Shown: positions 26,349 to 36,794, counted from the first letter of the stretch. The stretch: 64,000 nt of DNA from Aeromonas fluvialis (GCF_000819885.1 NZ_CDBO01000068.1:129929-193928), one strand, 5' to 3'. Translations and numbers: made by a program. Notes: a model not told the origin generated them from the sequence alone.

Positions 26349-27914
26349 TCAAGGGGCTGGATAGACATAAGGGGCCTGCAACCCGAGCGGGAAGCCCAGC
26401 GCCCAGTAGACCAGCAGGAAGATGGTCCAGCTCACCAGGAAGGCCAGCGAGTAAGGCAGCATCATGGAGACCAGCGTCCCTATCCCGGTGCTCTTCACAT
26501 AGCGCTGGCAATAGACCACCACCAGCGGGAAAAAGACCATCAGGGGGGTAATGATGTTGGAGGCGGAGTCCCCGACCCGATAGGCCGCCTGGGTCAGCTC
26601 GGGGGAGATCCCCACCGCCATCAGCATGGGCACCAGAATGGGGCTGATCAGCGCCCACTTGGCCGAGGCAGATCCCACCACCAGATTGACGGCGGCTGTG
26701 AGCATGATCATCCCGACGATGGTCACCTGACCGGGCAGCGCCATGGCATGGAGCACTTCGGCACCAGAGAGGGCCAGCAGAGTGCCCAGATTGGAATCAC
26801 CGAACGCCTTGATGAAAAGCGCACAGAAGAAGGCCATGACCATGTAGGAGCCCATCTTGTTCATGGTGGCCGACATGGCGTCGATCACATCCTTGCCACT
26901 CTTGAAGCTGCCCGCCACAAAACCGTAGACAATCCCAGGCAGGATAAACAGCAAGAAGATCAGCGGCACGATGGACTTCATTACCGGGGCGGCAAAGGTG
27001 GTCAGGGAACCATCCGCAGCACGCAGCGGCGAATCGGCCGGTGACAGCGCCAGCGCCAGCAGCACGATAGCCGCCAACATGGAAAACCCGGCCCAGTTGA
27101 AGGCACGGCTCTCTTGTTCGCTGTAGCGCCCCATCTCGTCGGCACTCTCCAGATCCTCGTTAAGCGCTACGTGCTTGAGGCGCGGCTCCACCACCTTTTC
27201 GGTGATGAACCAGCCGACACAGATGATCAGCAGGGAGGAGGCACCGGTAAAGATGATATTGCACAGGGTGTTGACCATGTATTCGGGGTCAAGCAGCTGG
27301 GCGGCTGACTGGGTGAACCCCTGCAGCAGGGCGTCACCACCGGAGGGCAGGAAGTTGGCGGCAAAGCCACCGGACACGCCGGCAAACGCCGCCGCGATCC
27401 CCGCCAGCGGATGGCGTCCGGCAGCGTGGAAGATGATGCCGCCGATGGGGATCACCAGCACATAACCCGCATCAGCAGCGGTATGGCTGACGATGGCCAC
27501 CAGGATCAGCATGGGGGTCAGGAAACGGGCTGGCGTCACTTTCAGCAACTTTTTCAGACCGGTATTGATAAAACCGGACTGCTCGGCCACCCCGACCCCC
27601 AGCATGGCCACCAGCACGATGCCTAGGGGGGCAAACCCGGTGAAGGTGGTGACCATGCTCGAGAGGAACTCGGCCAGGCCGGCACCGGTCAGCAGGTTAT
27701 TGACCACCACGGCCTCCCCGGTGCGGGGATTGACCAAATCAAACTGGAATTGCGACAGCACCCAAGAGCCGACCCAGACGATCAGCAGGGCATACAGAAA
27801 CAGCATGGCGGGGTCGGGTAGTTTGTTCCCGGCTTTCTCGACGCCATTGAGGAAACGGTTCAACCAGCCGTTGGGAGGGCTGGCCGGACTGTTCGTGACT
27901 GCGGAATGACTCAT
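26349..27914 (-). CDS. AbgT-family transporter
   Basis: 521 residues from MSHSAVTNSPASPPNGWLNR, with roughly a dozen membrane segments. AbgT/MtrF proteins take up p-aminobenzoyl-glutamate or export sulfonamide-like drugs. The family blocks are present: GGFAANFLPSGGDALLQG, VGSASAKWALISPILVPM and GDSASNIITPLMVFFPLV. Monocistronic; nfsA downstream is separated by a terminator. Confidence 0.9.
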   Translation of the reverse strand: MSHSAVTNSPASPPNGWLNRFLNGVEKAGNKLPDPAMLFLYALLIVWVGSWVLSQFQFDLVNPRTGEAVVVNNLLTGAGLAEFLSSMVTTFTGFAPLGIVLVAMLGVGVAEQSGFINTGLKKLLKVTPARFLTPMLILVAIVSHTAADAGYVLVIPIGGIIFHAAGRHPLAGIAAAFAGVSGGFAANFLPSGGDALLQGFTQSAAQLLDPEYMVNTLCNIIFTGASSLLIICVGWFITEKVVEPRLKHVALNEDLESADEMGRYSEQESRAFNWAGFSMLAAIVLLALALSPADSPLRAADGSLTTFAAPVMKSIVPLIFLLFILPGIVYGFVAGSFKSGKDVIDAMSATMNKMGSYMVMAFFCALFIKAFGDSNLGTLLALSGAEVLHAMALPGQVTIVGMIMLTAAVNLVVGSASAKWALISPILVPMLMAVGISPELTQAAYRVGDSASNIITPLMVFFPLVVVYCQRYVKSTGIGTLVSMMLPYSLAFLVSWTIFLLVYWALGFPLGLQAPYVYPAP

Positions 27915-28068
27915 TATTGCGATACCCCTTTCCCTAGAAATGAGGCCGCATACTAGCAATCACCCGCCATTCATCCTATGACAAGACGCAAAAGATGATT
28001 AATTTTGATTAGATTTGGCAAAATAAAATGCCAAATTGTGGCTTAGCGCACACTAGTAACACTGAAAT

Positions 28069-30060
28069 TTATGTATTAACCAGTGGATAACACCCGACCG
28101 AACACGCCACCACGAAGCCGCTCGCCTCGACTTGCGCCACCGTCAGCGGCTTGCTGAACAGATATCCCTGAAAGAAATGGCACCCTTGAGTCTGCAGTGC
28201 CGCCAATTCGTGAGGCTCCTCCACCCCTTCTGCCATGATTCCCAACCCCAGATTGGTAGCCATGGCGGCGGTCGCCCGGATCACCGGCAGGTTGAGACCG
28301 GTGACGAAGGAGCGATCCAGCTTGATCGTATCGATGGGCAGACGATTGAGGTAGGAAAGGGATGAGTAGCCAGTGCCAAAATCATCGATGGCAATTTTTA
28401 TCCCCAATTCACTCAAGCTATCGAGAATATCGAGGCACCCCTTCATACCCAGCATCAGCACGGTCTCGGTCAGCTCCAGTGTCAACAGTGACGCATCAAC
28501 ACCGTATGACTCCAGCTGCTGCCGTACCTGTCCGGGCAATGCCGATGAGAGCTGAAAACCCGACAGGTTTACCGAGACAGGGACCCGTTTATCAAAGCGC
28601 AGCTTCCAACTGGCCATCTGAGCCAGCGCCGTTGAGAGCACCCAACTGCCGATCTCGCGGATCAGCCCCATCTCTTCGGCAAGGGGGATAAACTCCACTG
28701 GTGACACATGGCCGAGCACCGGATTGTACCAGCGCAGCAGTGCCTCGTAACCGAGCAGGCGCTGTTTGGCGGCATCGACCTGCGGCTGGTAGCAGAGGCT
28801 CAGCTCCTGACGACCGATCGCCTTGGCCAGAAACTGTTTGAGATTGAGCTTGCGCTGCAGGGTCTGCTGCATGCTGGGGGTAAAACGCTGCCAGCGCAGC
28901 CGTCCCATGTGCTTGGCCTGATACATGGCCATATCGGCCCGGGTGATGAGGTTGTCCCCATCATCCGCATCATCGGGATAGATGGCGATGCCGATACTGC
29001 CACCTATGGTCACCTCCGGCAGCCCACTTAACTGCAACGGTTTTGTCATCTGGGATAGCATCTGGTCAGCCACATCCTGGGCTCGTTCACTCTGGTTTCC
29101 CAAGGGGACCAATGCGGTAAACTCATCCCCACCCAAGCGGGCCAACTCCACATCACGGGGGCAAATCTGTTTGAGGCGACCGGCAACCCGCTCCAGCAAC
29201 CGATCCCCCGCCTTGTGGCCATAGTTGTCATTGACCAGCTTGAAGTTATCGAGATCCATGAACACCAGCGCGAAACGTTCGCCGAGACCACAGTAGGCCT
29301 CGAGGGATTTCATCAAACCGTAACGATTGAGCAGCCCGGTCAGGGAGTCGTGCCAGGCCAGATGGCGATGCTCCAGCTCCTCGAGCTTGCGATCGGTAAT
29401 ATCGCGCATGGTGAGCAAAATCCGTGCCCCCTGCTGGATATAGCGAAACTGATACTGGAACCAGCGCATCCCCTTGAGGGTACGACACTCCCCTTCGGTC
29501 ACCACTTCATCGAGTCGGGAGAGCTTCTGGTAAAAACTGTCGTCACTGCCGGAAAAAACCTGGGAGAGCTTGGCGATCCGGTGACCGAAACACATCTCGA
29601 AGTGATAGTTTCCGCTTTCGAACAGGCCATCGCTATCGAACAGGCAGGCCAGGGTATCGCCCGTCGCCAGCGAGGACTCCTGATAGAGGGTATCGGAGTC
29701 GAGCACCGCCTCGGTCATCATCATCAGACGGCCAGCCAGCTGAATGCCGGAAAGGCGCAGATAGAGCTGCTTCTTGACCCCCTTTGGGGAGATAGTCCAC
29801 CATTCGCTATAGCTGCGCCCCTGCTGAAAATCCCCAAGGTAGCGTTGCAACAACAGCGCTATGGCGGTGGCCATATCAGCCGAAAAATCTCTGGAACAGA
29901 GCTCATCAAGGGAGGTGGCCTCCCATAGGGGAAGTGCTGCGTGATTTGCCCAGAAAATATGATGATGTTCGATGTCATACACCCAGATAGGCGTATGCAG
30001 AACATCCATTGTCTTCAGTAACCCTTCGTCAAGCGTATTCATCTGGTCAACGTCATTCAT
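28069..30060 (-). CDS. GGDEF-EAL cyclic-di-GMP protein with N-terminal PAS-like region
   Basis: 663 residues. Residues 15-125 resemble a PAS sensor (TPIWVYDIEHHHIFWANHAA). A second PAS-like region ends with ILLTMRDITDRKLEELEHRH. The GGDEF domain has the intact active site RLGGDEF at 309-314 but no RxxD inhibitory site just before it. The EAL domain keeps YEALLRW, ELTETVLML, DDFGTGYSSLSYL, KLDRSFV and EGVEE, so both synthesis and breakdown of c-di-GMP are possible. No membrane segment is seen. The ribosome binding site before the ATG is weak; an ATG six codons in could be used. Confidence 0.9.
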   Translation of the reverse strand: MNDVDQMNTLDEGLLKTMDVLHTPIWVYDIEHHHIFWANHAALPLWEATSLDELCSRDFSADMATAIALLLQRYLGDFQQGRSYSEWWTISPKGVKKQLYLRLSGIQLAGRLMMMTEAVLDSDTLYQESSLATGDTLACLFDSDGLFESGNYHFEMCFGHRIAKLSQVFSGSDDSFYQKLSRLDEVVTEGECRTLKGMRWFQYQFRYIQQGARILLTMRDITDRKLEELEHRHLAWHDSLTGLLNRYGLMKSLEAYCGLGERFALVFMDLDNFKLVNDNYGHKAGDRLLERVAGRLKQICPRDVELARLGGDEFTALVPLGNQSERAQDVADQMLSQMTKPLQLSGLPEVTIGGSIGIAIYPDDADDGDNLITRADMAMYQAKHMGRLRWQRFTPSMQQTLQRKLNLKQFLAKAIGRQELSLCYQPQVDAAKQRLLGYEALLRWYNPVLGHVSPVEFIPLAEEMGLIREIGSWVLSTALAQMASWKLRFDKRVPVSVNLSGFQLSSALPGQVRQQLESYGVDASLLTLELTETVLMLGMKGCLDILDSLSELGIKIAIDDFGTGYSSLSYLNRLPIDTIKLDRSFVTGLNLPVIRATAAMATNLGLGIMAEGVEEPHELAALQTQGCHFFQGYLFSKPLTVAQVEASGFVVACSVGCYPLVNT

Positions 30061-30879
30061 GCTGGATGGTCACTGGTGAACCGGAAAACAAAAGGACAAA
30101 CCGCCGTAAGCAGAATGCAAGGTGAAAACACCTCTCGGCCACTATTTTTCGCAATGGCCAAAAGCTGATAACTGATTTCAGAAATCAACCACAGGAGAGC
30201 CAATCCAGCCACAGAAAAAAGGACTCAGCCAATGCTCCTGCCAATCAAAACAAATCACTTACTCGTTTTTAACTTTTTTTTCTAACAAAAACAAGCACTA
30301 AGAAATTTACTCAGGATGCTTCAAAAAACATGTTTTCGGTTCACAACAGACACCTACTTGCTGACAGCAAAGCCAACTGTAAAAAGTGCCGGTATTTCCC
30401 TCACAAAACTTTCATTTATTAACTAGCGTGTTGCATAAACAGACAAAAAGCGCACAGCCGGCCCCAAATAGCGTCTTGACAAGGAACTGAAATACCTCAA
30501 AACGATTATCTACCTGCACCAGACTGACATGATGAATATGCGACAGCCGTCACATTCACATCGCAGAAAAAAGATCGTGTCTTGGCGAAGGTGCGAACAA
30601 ATGGGGTCGCACATTGCCTGGCCGTGTTACTCTCCTTGTTCCAGAATATGAGCCGCTTTTTTGCTACCCCTGTCGCCTTCCCCTCTCTGGGACTCTCCGA
30701 TGACACCTCGTAACCATCACCACGACTGAGTGGCAAAAACATGCTCGTTTGAAGACAAATAAACACGCAAACGGCTATTCATAGGAAACGAATCCAGATC
30801 AATTAAACGCTGAATTCCCCTTGCCAAGCGAGAAGGCTCTTTTTATGGTTGCCCCTTTGTTACACCCAGAACAGCACTT
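30061..30879. other. Intergenic stretch of 819 bases without a recognisable gene
   Basis: AT-rich in its first half. An open frame on the minus strand (30506-30766) has no ribosome binding site and a composition unlike a protein, so I do not call it. No tRNA, clear hairpin or IS end was seen. LysR genes normally face a divergent target; here none is left, so a gene may have been lost. Confidence 0.5.
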
Positions 30880-31818
30880 ATGAAGCACATCGAAGAGTTC
30901 TACCTGTTCGTCAAGGTGGTGCAAGAGGGAGGATTCTCCCATGCGGCAGCCGCACTGGGCATGCCAACAGGCACCATCAGTCGACGCATTTCCCAGCTGG
31001 AAGATAAACTGGGTTGCTCTCTGCTACATCGCTCTACCCGCAAACTCCGTCTAACCGATGAAGGGCTCAGATACTATGAGCGCCTCTGCACACCGCTTGC
31101 ACAAATCGAGCAGGCCACCAGCGAGATCCGGGGGAAAGAGGCCGACATCACCGGGCTTATCCGGATCGCTGCACCGATCGCGCTCTCCAACACCATCCTC
31201 ATCGATATGCTGGCTGAGTTCGGGCTGCACTATCCCGAAGTACAGTTCGAGATCACCCAGACCAATGATCACCAGCATCTGTTCGACAATGATCGGGATC
31301 TGGTGTTCTTCAATGGCGAGTTGCCCCAGTCACTGCCCAATGCGATCTGCCTCGGTCATAGCCGATATGGCCTGTTTGCCTCGCCACTCTATCTGGCCAA
31401 GAAGGGGACCCCCTCCCACCCCAACCAGCTGGAAGAGCACGATCTCATCTATTGCTGGCCTCACCAGCACTGGCAGCTGACCGACAAGGACGGTCAAAAC
31501 ATTTGTATCAAACGCAGCGCCAAACTGACCGTCAACCAGACCCAGGCCGCCGTGCTCGCAGCCCGGCGTCATCTGGGGATCGTCAACGCCCCGCAGCACT
31601 ATCTGAGCAGCTTCCTCCATGATGAGCAGTTGGTGCCGGTCCTGACCGACTGGCAAACTGGCAATCGCCCCTTCTACATGTTGTGTTGCCAGCACCAGTT
31701 CGCCCCATTGCGTGTTAAGATGTTCGCTGAATTTGTTGAAAAATACTCCGCACGCTATCGCAAGCCGCAATGGGATAACCAATTTTCACAGGGTGATAGC
31801 CTCCCCCATTGCATCTGA
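30880..31818 (+). CDS. LysR-family transcriptional regulator
   Basis: 312 residues. N-terminal winged helix with FSHAAAALGMPTGTISRRIS and QLEDKLGCSLLHRSTRKLRL, the DNA-recognition pattern of the CrgA/DmlR-like LysR group, then a substrate-binding-like domain. The target and ligand are unknown; the upstream 800 bases hold no gene. The REC-CheC gene begins 55 bases downstream on the same strand. Confidence 0.9.
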   Translation: MKHIEEFYLFVKVVQEGGFSHAAAALGMPTGTISRRISQLEDKLGCSLLHRSTRKLRLTDEGLRYYERLCTPLAQIEQATSEIRGKEADITGLIRIAAPIALSNTILIDMLAEFGLHYPEVQFEITQTNDHQHLFDNDRDLVFFNGELPQSLPNAICLGHSRYGLFASPLYLAKKGTPSHPNQLEEHDLIYCWPHQHWQLTDKDGQNICIKRSAKLTVNQTQAAVLAARRHLGIVNAPQHYLSSFLHDEQLVPVLTDWQTGNRPFYMLCCQHQFAPLRVKMFAEFVEKYSARYRKPQWDNQFSQGDSLPHCI

Positions 31819-31872
31819 CTGTTAGCGGGCCACACTTATAGCAATCCTCGCCAACAGAGCCTGCCTAACGCC

Positions 31873-32892
31873 ATGAATGTATTGATATGTGATGACTCGG
31901 GGTTCGCCCGCAAACAGCTGGCACGGGCACTCCCGGCCGACTGGAAAGTCGATTTGCACTACGCGGCAAATGGTCTTGAAGGGATCGAACAGGTACTGAT
32001 GGGCCATGGCGATCTCATTTTTCTCGATCTTACCATGCCGGAAATGGACGGTTACGGTGTGCTGGAGACCCTGCAACGGGAGGGGCTACGCAGTAAGGTG
32101 TTCGTGGTCTCAGGCGATATCCAGCCAGAGGCATACCAGAAGGTCATGGGGCTGGGAGCCCTCGATTTCATCAAAAAACCCGCATCGCCGGAAACCCTGT
32201 GCACCCTGCTCAGGCAACACGGCTTCTGGCATAGCCCCCCCAAGGGTCAGCCTGTCTCAGCAACACAGTCCGAACACGAGCTGGCCGATGCCGGCATCAA
32301 GATCACCCCGGAGATCCGCGACGTTTATCAGGAGCTGGCCAACGTCTCCATGGGTCAGGCGGCCGACTTGCTGGCCCGTCTGCTCAACGCCTTCGTGATA
32401 CTGCCCATCCCCAACGTCAACGTGCTGGAGGTCTCCGAACTGCATATGGCCCTGGCGGCAGCCGCAGATTCGGATACCCTCTCCGCCGTCTGTCAGGGCT
32501 TCATCGGGGCGGGGATCGCCGGTGAAGCGCTGATCCTGTTCCATGACTCCAGCTTCACCGATTTGGCCAAGCTGATGCACCATCAGGGGACGCTGGATCG
32601 CACCGCCGAACTGGAGCTGTTGATGGATACTGCCAACGTGCTGATCGGCGCCTTCCTGCGCGGCTTCGCCAACCAGCTCGACACCCCCTTCAGTCAGGGC
32701 CACCCGGTGGTGCTCGGCCAGCACAGACCCATCAACGAGCTGATCAACACCAACAAGAGCCGCTGGCGCCGCACGCTGGCCATCGAGATCAACTACCGGA
32801 TCCAGGATTACGCGGTGCAGTGTGATCTGCTGCTGCTGTTTACCGAAGATTCCATCGCCACCATGAACAACAAAATCATGCACATGCTCTAG
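31873..32892 (+). CDS. Response regulator with CheC-like phosphatase domain
   Basis: 339 residues. Receiver domain at 1-115 with acidic pair D7-D8, phospho-acceptor D52 (FLDLTMPEMDG), S80 and a lysine near 101. After a linker comes a CheC/CheX-like region (about 145-335) with ELANVSMGQAADLLARLL and a second related helix LMDTANVLIGAFLRGF, the pattern of CheC active sites. CheC proteins dephosphorylate CheY-P, so this could be a self-regulating or cross-acting phosphatase. The PAS gene follows after 8 bases. Confidence 0.85.
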   Translation: MNVLICDDSGFARKQLARALPADWKVDLHYAANGLEGIEQVLMGHGDLIFLDLTMPEMDGYGVLETLQREGLRSKVFVVSGDIQPEAYQKVMGLGALDFIKKPASPETLCTLLRQHGFWHSPPKGQPVSATQSEHELADAGIKITPEIRDVYQELANVSMGQAADLLARLLNAFVILPIPNVNVLEVSELHMALAAAADSDTLSAVCQGFIGAGIAGEALILFHDSSFTDLAKLMHHQGTLDRTAELELLMDTANVLIGAFLRGFANQLDTPFSQGHPVVLGQHRPINELINTNKSRWRRTLAIEINYRIQDYAVQCDLLLLFTEDSIATMNNKIMHML

Positions 32893-32900
32893 GAGTGACT

Positions 32901-33332
32901 ATGGAAATCCGTGAATTTCATTGGCTGATGAACATAGTCCAGAACCTGGACGTAGGCTTGGTGGTGCTCGACCAGGAGTACAAGGTACAGGTGTGGAACG
33001 GATTTATGGAGAGCCACAGCGGTCGACTGGCCGGTGAGGTGCGCGATGGCGTACTGTTCGAGCTGTTCCCTGATGTAGACAGAGCCTGGTTCGAGCGCAA
33101 GGCCAACATGGTGTTCAAGCTCAACAACCGCGCCTTCAGCACTTGGGAGCAGAAACCCTATCTGCTGCGTTTCTCCAACTATCGCCCCATTACCGGCTCG
33201 GCCCCCCACATGTTCCAGAACCTGACGCTGGTGCCACTGGCCGATTTCGGCGGTCAGGTGACCCATATCGCAGTGATGATCTACGATGCCACCGATGAGG
33301 CCATGTTGATGACAGGGCCGCACCAGGGTTGA
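32901..33332 (+). CDS. Stand-alone PAS-domain protein
   Basis: 143 residues from MEIREFHWLMNIVQNLDVGL; AGGAG lies 5 bases upstream, which favours this ATG. The PAS fold is suggested by GLVVLDQEYKVQVWNGFMES near the start and PLADFGGQVTHIAVMIYDAT at the end. There is no kinase, GGDEF or output domain, so it is probably a sensory partner of the REC-CheC protein in the same operon. The ligand is unknown. Confidence 0.82.
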   Translation: MEIREFHWLMNIVQNLDVGLVVLDQEYKVQVWNGFMESHSGRLAGEVRDGVLFELFPDVDRAWFERKANMVFKLNNRAFSTWEQKPYLLRFSNYRPITGSAPHMFQNLTLVPLADFGGQVTHIAVMIYDATDEAMLMTGPHQG

Positions 33333-33356
33333 TGCCAGCTCCATCGACATTTAAAA

Positions 33357-33384
33357 CAATCAGGGCGCCGTGGCGCCCTGATTG
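33357..33384. terminator. Bidirectional terminator between the PAS gene and ltaE
   Basis: CAATCAGGGCGCC-GT-GGCGCCCTGATTG, a perfect 13-bp inverted repeat between convergent genes, with GTTTAT on the right. Confidence 0.85.
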
Positions 33385-33398
33385 TTTATCCATGCTTT

Positions 33399-34415
33399 TC
33401 ACGCCCCCAGATATTCGGTAAAGGTGTCAATCACCTCTTCGATATCATCGTCATTGATCTGCAGATGAGTCACCAGCCGCAGCTCACCGTAGCCGGAGAA
33501 GAGGATCCCGCGATCCTTCATAAAAGCAATGAGCGCTTGGGACTCCCCGTCTTTCAGGCGCAGAAATACCATATTGCTCTGCACCTGGGCGAGATCCAGC
33601 TCGATACCCGGTAGTGCCGCCAGCCCTTCGGCCAGCCGTTTGGCACGGCGGTGATCATCCGCCAGCCTGTGCACATGCTGCTCGAGGGCAAACAGACCGG
33701 CTTGCGCCAGAATGCCCGCTTGGCGCATGCCGCCCCCCAACATCTTGCGCAGGCGGCGCGCACGGGCGATGACGTCGTGACTGCCCACCAGCAGTGAACC
33801 CACCGGTGCGCCCAGCCCCTTGGAGAGACAGATCGAGATGCTGTCAAACGGCGCGGCGATCACCTCGACCGGGGTATCGCTGGCCACGGCAGCGTTAAAG
33901 AGCCGGGCGCCATCGAGATGGAGCTTCAAGCCACGCTCGGCAACGAATGCCCCCATCTCTTGCAGATAGGAGAGCGGCAGCACCTTGCCGTTGTGGGTGT
34001 TCTCAAGGCAGATGAGGCTAGTCTGGACGAAGTGGGCATCATCAGGGGCCAGCGTGGCCTTGATATCATCGAACGCCAGCGTACCGTCGCGCTGCATCGG
34101 CAAGGGCTGCAAGGCCACGGAGCCCAGCACGGCACTCCCCTGCGCTTCATAGCGATAGATGTGAGCCGCGGATCCCAATATGGCCCCCTCACCACGCTGA
34201 CAGTGGCTCATCACTGCCAGCAGGTTGGACATGGTGCCTGATGGCACAAACAGCGCCGCCTGTTTGCCCAGCAATCTGGCCCCATGGGCCTCCAGCGTGT
34301 TGACGCACGGATCTTCACCATAGACATCGTCACCAACGTCGGCGTGGAGCATGGCTTGACGCATGGCGTCAGTAGGCTGGGTGACGGTGTCACTTCGTAA
34401 ATCGATATAGCGCAT
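33399..34415 (-). CDS. ltaE: Low-specificity L-threonine aldolase
   Basis: PLP enzyme that cleaves L-threonine and L-allo-threonine to glycine and acetaldehyde. 338 residues: [20 protein letters not shown] is the canonical N-terminus, [11 protein letters not shown] holds the PLP-contact Asp, and [12 protein letters not shown] the PLP lysine. It has its own promoter region at 34416-34527. Confidence 0.95.
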   Translation of the reverse strand: MRYIDLRSDTVTQPTDAMRQAMLHADVGDDVYGEDPCVNTLEAHGARLLGKQAALFVPSGTMSNLLAVMSHCQRGEGAILGSAAHIYRYEAQGSAVLGSVALQPLPMQRDGTLAFDDIKATLAPDDAHFVQTSLICLENTHNGKVLPLSYLQEMGAFVAERGLKLHLDGARLFNAAVASDTPVEVIAAPFDSISICLSKGLGAPVGSLLVGSHDVIARARRLRKMLGGGMRQAGILAQAGLFALEQHVHRLADDHRRAKRLAEGLAALPGIELDLAQVQSNMVFLRLKDGESQALIAFMKDRGILFSGYGELRLVTHLQINDDDIEEVIDTFTEYLGA

Positions 34416-34449
34416 GAGATCCCTCCTGAAACAGGAGAGTGACGTTAGC

Positions 34450-34480
34450 CATGCGCCCCTCGCTTGGCAAGGGGCGCATG
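34450..34480. repeat. Hairpin between the SDR gene and ltaE
   Basis: CATGCGCCCCT, loop CGCTTGGCA, AGGGGCGCATG: perfect 11-bp inverted repeat with no U-run on either strand, 35 bases upstream of ltaE and 47 bases after the SDR gene. It may act in the SDR mRNA 3' end or in ltaE control. Confidence 0.6.
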
Positions 34481-34527
34481 AGCAGAATGTGAAGCCAATA
34501 GACGTCCGCAGAACCCGCAGGCGGGAT

Positions 34528-35229
34528 TTACCAAGGCAGCGGCTGACCGTTGAGATCCAGTAGCTGACCCGATTGGGTCAACGATAACCCCTTGATGAGA
34601 TTGAGCAGTTTCACCGCCACCTCGGCAGGATCCTGCAATTGTTCCACAGGCAACTCGCTCAGAAAGGGAGTGTTCATCGGGGAGTCCATCAAGCCGGGCG
34701 CTACTGCCACCACCCCTGCTTGCGGGAAACGCTGCGCCCACTCCAGGGCCAGGGTTTTCACCCCCATGTCGAGGGCCGCCTTGCTCATCCGGTAGCTGTA
34801 ACGCCCCCCCTCTTGGTTGGCGGTGATGGAGCCCGCCAGATCGGAGATGGCACAGAGCCACAACGGATGGTCACTCCCCATCAACCGGCTGAAGCGGGCA
34901 GCCAGCGCCAGGGTTGGCCAGGCATTGGCCAGCAGGCTGTCGCACAGCCATTTGGGATCCACCTCTTCGACCCGCCGCTCCGGCATAAAGCTGATATCGT
35001 GCAGCAGGCCGATGGTGTTGATGACCACAGAGGGGAGCGGATCGGTATCGTAGAGGGTAAACAGGGCATCGAACGAGATGGCATCGACTTCTGGCAGCGG
35101 GAAGAAATCCGCCATCTCGATCCCTTTGGGATAGTTGCGCCCGGCCAGCAGGAAGGACTCCCCCCTTGCCATCAGCTCTCTTGCCAGCGCCGAGCCCAGC
35201 GCACCGCTTCCGAGGATCAAGTAGCTCAT
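34528..35229 (-). CDS. Short-chain dehydrogenase/reductase family protein
   Basis: 233 residues from [20 protein letters not shown]. The nucleotide-binding motif is GSGALGS rather than the classic TGxxxGxG, and the active-site pair is [13 protein letters not shown] (Y-x3-K), as in C-factor-like SDR proteins. Substrate unknown. It is probably transcribed alone. Confidence 0.85.
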   Translation of the reverse strand: MSYLILGSGALGSALARELMARGESFLLAGRNYPKGIEMADFFPLPEVDAISFDALFTLYDTDPLPSVVINTIGLLHDISFMPERRVEEVDPKWLCDSLLANAWPTLALAARFSRLMGSDHPLWLCAISDLAGSITANQEGGRYSYRMSKAALDMGVKTLALEWAQRFPQAGVVAVAPGLMDSPMNTPFLSELPVEQLQDPAEVAVKLLNLIKGLSLTQSGQLLDLNGQPLPW

Positions 35230-35316
35230 CGCCCATTCCATCGAGAGTTATCTTGCTTAGAGCGTATCAGAATAATCAACCGACGGTGACCAGACCAAAG
35301 GGGAATACGCTCCTCA

Positions 35317-35724
35317 TCACGCTTCCCCCAAATGACGGCCGAACTCACGCGCCAGCGCCAGATCGAGAAAACCGTCCGCTTTCTTGTGGGTACGCAAAAA
35401 CTGGTAATAGGCGAGCAGGGTGACCAGAGATTCCTCATCGGGCAACCCCACCCCGGGTTGCTGCTCGCCCAGCAGTTGCTGCGCCGCCGCCAGCGCCTCC
35501 CTGTCCACCACTTCCGCCTGACGATAGAGATAACCGCAGCCGGTCGCCAGCCACTCCAGCGAGCAGTTGGCCCCCATGGCGATCTGGTTGGCCCGCGCCA
35601 GGCCGGGCTCGGCCCCCTTCAAATATTTGCGGATCAGTGCTTCACTGAGCCCCACCTTGCGGGCAAAAGCACTCACGCTCATCTCCCCGATCAGGCTCTG
35701 CAAGCGCTCGGCAAATCCGTCCAT
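35317..35724 (-). CDS. XRE-family helix-turn-helix regulator (phage C-repressor-like)
   Basis: 135 residues. The helix-turn-helix is in MSVSAFARKVGLSEALIRKY; the following SLEWLATGCGYLYRQ resembles phage Mu-type C repressors and their chromosomal relatives. The remaining 80 residues are helical with no peptidase motif. It is divergent from the aldo/keto reductase gene with a 148-base gap and may regulate it. Confidence 0.8.
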   Translation of the reverse strand: MDGFAERLQSLIGEMSVSAFARKVGLSEALIRKYLKGAEPGLARANQIAMGANCSLEWLATGCGYLYRQAEVVDREALAAAQQLLGEQQPGVGLPDEESLVTLLAYYQFLRTHKKADGFLDLALAREFGRHLGEA

Positions 35725-35872
35725 CTCACTCTCTCCCTATTGGTCTTCGGTCAGAACCAAAGTTCGAATCATGCTACTGCCCATTATTGCTTTGCCAGCC
35801 ACATGGGGCCAAGATGCGCGCATCATCTATGTTGCACCGCGTTTTTGCATCTCGTTTGCCAAGGAGTCAACC

Positions 35873-36772
35873 ATGTCTGTATCCCGTGTCGCCCTGCATC
35901 CGCAAGGTCCCACCTTCTCTCGTCTCATCATGGGTTACTGGCGCCTGATGGAGTGGCAACTCTCTCCGGCGGCGCTGCTCGATCTGATGAAATATCATCT
36001 GGATCTGGGGGTCACCACCATCGATCATGCCGATATCTACGGCGGCTATCAGTGCGAAGAGGCCTTTGGCCATGCCCTGCGCCTCGAACCTTCCCTGCGC
36101 GAGCGGATGGAGATCGTCAGCAAGTGCGGCATCGCCCTCACCGCCAAGCCGGAGCATGCTCTCAACCACTACAACACCGGCAAGGACCATATCATCGCCA
36201 GCGCAGAGGCCTCGCTGCGCAAGCTCGGCACCGACCATCTTGACCTGCTGCTGATCCACCGCCCGGATCCCCTGATGAACGCCGATGAAGTGGCCGACGC
36301 CTTTATCACCCTGAAACAGGCGGGCAAGATCAAGCACGCCGGGGTATCCAACTTCACTGCGCGCCAGTTCGAGCTACTGCAATCGCGCCTCCCCTTCCCG
36401 CTGGTCACCAATCAGCTGGAGATCTCGCCGCTCCATCAGGAGGGGACCCTCGATGGCACCCTGGATCAGTGCCAGCAGCTTGGCATCAAACCGATGGCCT
36501 GGTCATGTCTCGGCGGCGGCCGACTGTTCAGCGATGATGCGTATGCCCCGCTGCGTGCCGAACTGGAGCAGATCCGCCAGGAAGTGGGCGCCGAGACTAT
36601 CGAACAGGTGGTCTACGCCTGGGTGATGATGCTGCCAAGCCAGCCGCTGCCATTGATTGGCTCCGGCAAGCGGGAGCGGATTGCTGCCGCCGTGGCCGCC
36701 GAATCCACCGGGCTGAACCGCCAGCAGTGGTTCCGCATCCGCAAGGCGGCGCTCGGTTACGACGTCCCCTGA
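35873..36772 (+). CDS. Aldo/keto reductase (YdhF-like)
   Basis: 299 residues from MSVSRVALHPQGPTFSRLIM, preceded by AAGGAG. The NADPH-dependent TIM-barrel family catalytic set is visible: TTIDHADIYGGY (Asp and Tyr), EIVSKCGI (Lys) and LLLIHRPDP (His). Closest by memory to E. coli YdhF. Physiological substrate unknown. Much longer upstream frames overlap the XRE gene and are rejected. Confidence 0.92.
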   Translation: MSVSRVALHPQGPTFSRLIMGYWRLMEWQLSPAALLDLMKYHLDLGVTTIDHADIYGGYQCEEAFGHALRLEPSLRERMEIVSKCGIALTAKPEHALNHYNTGKDHIIASAEASLRKLGTDHLDLLLIHRPDPLMNADEVADAFITLKQAGKIKHAGVSNFTARQFELLQSRLPFPLVTNQLEISPLHQEGTLDGTLDQCQQLGIKPMAWSCLGGGRLFSDDAYAPLRAELEQIRQEVGAETIEQVVYAWVMMLPSQPLPLIGSGKRERIAAAVAAESTGLNRQQWFRIRKAALGYDVP

Positions 36773-36794
36773 TAACAGCAAAACGTCCAGAAAC

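Noticed and set aside
30506..30766. 86-codon minus-strand frame in the long intergenic gap
   Set aside because: No ribosome binding site, no conserved motif, composition not protein-like.
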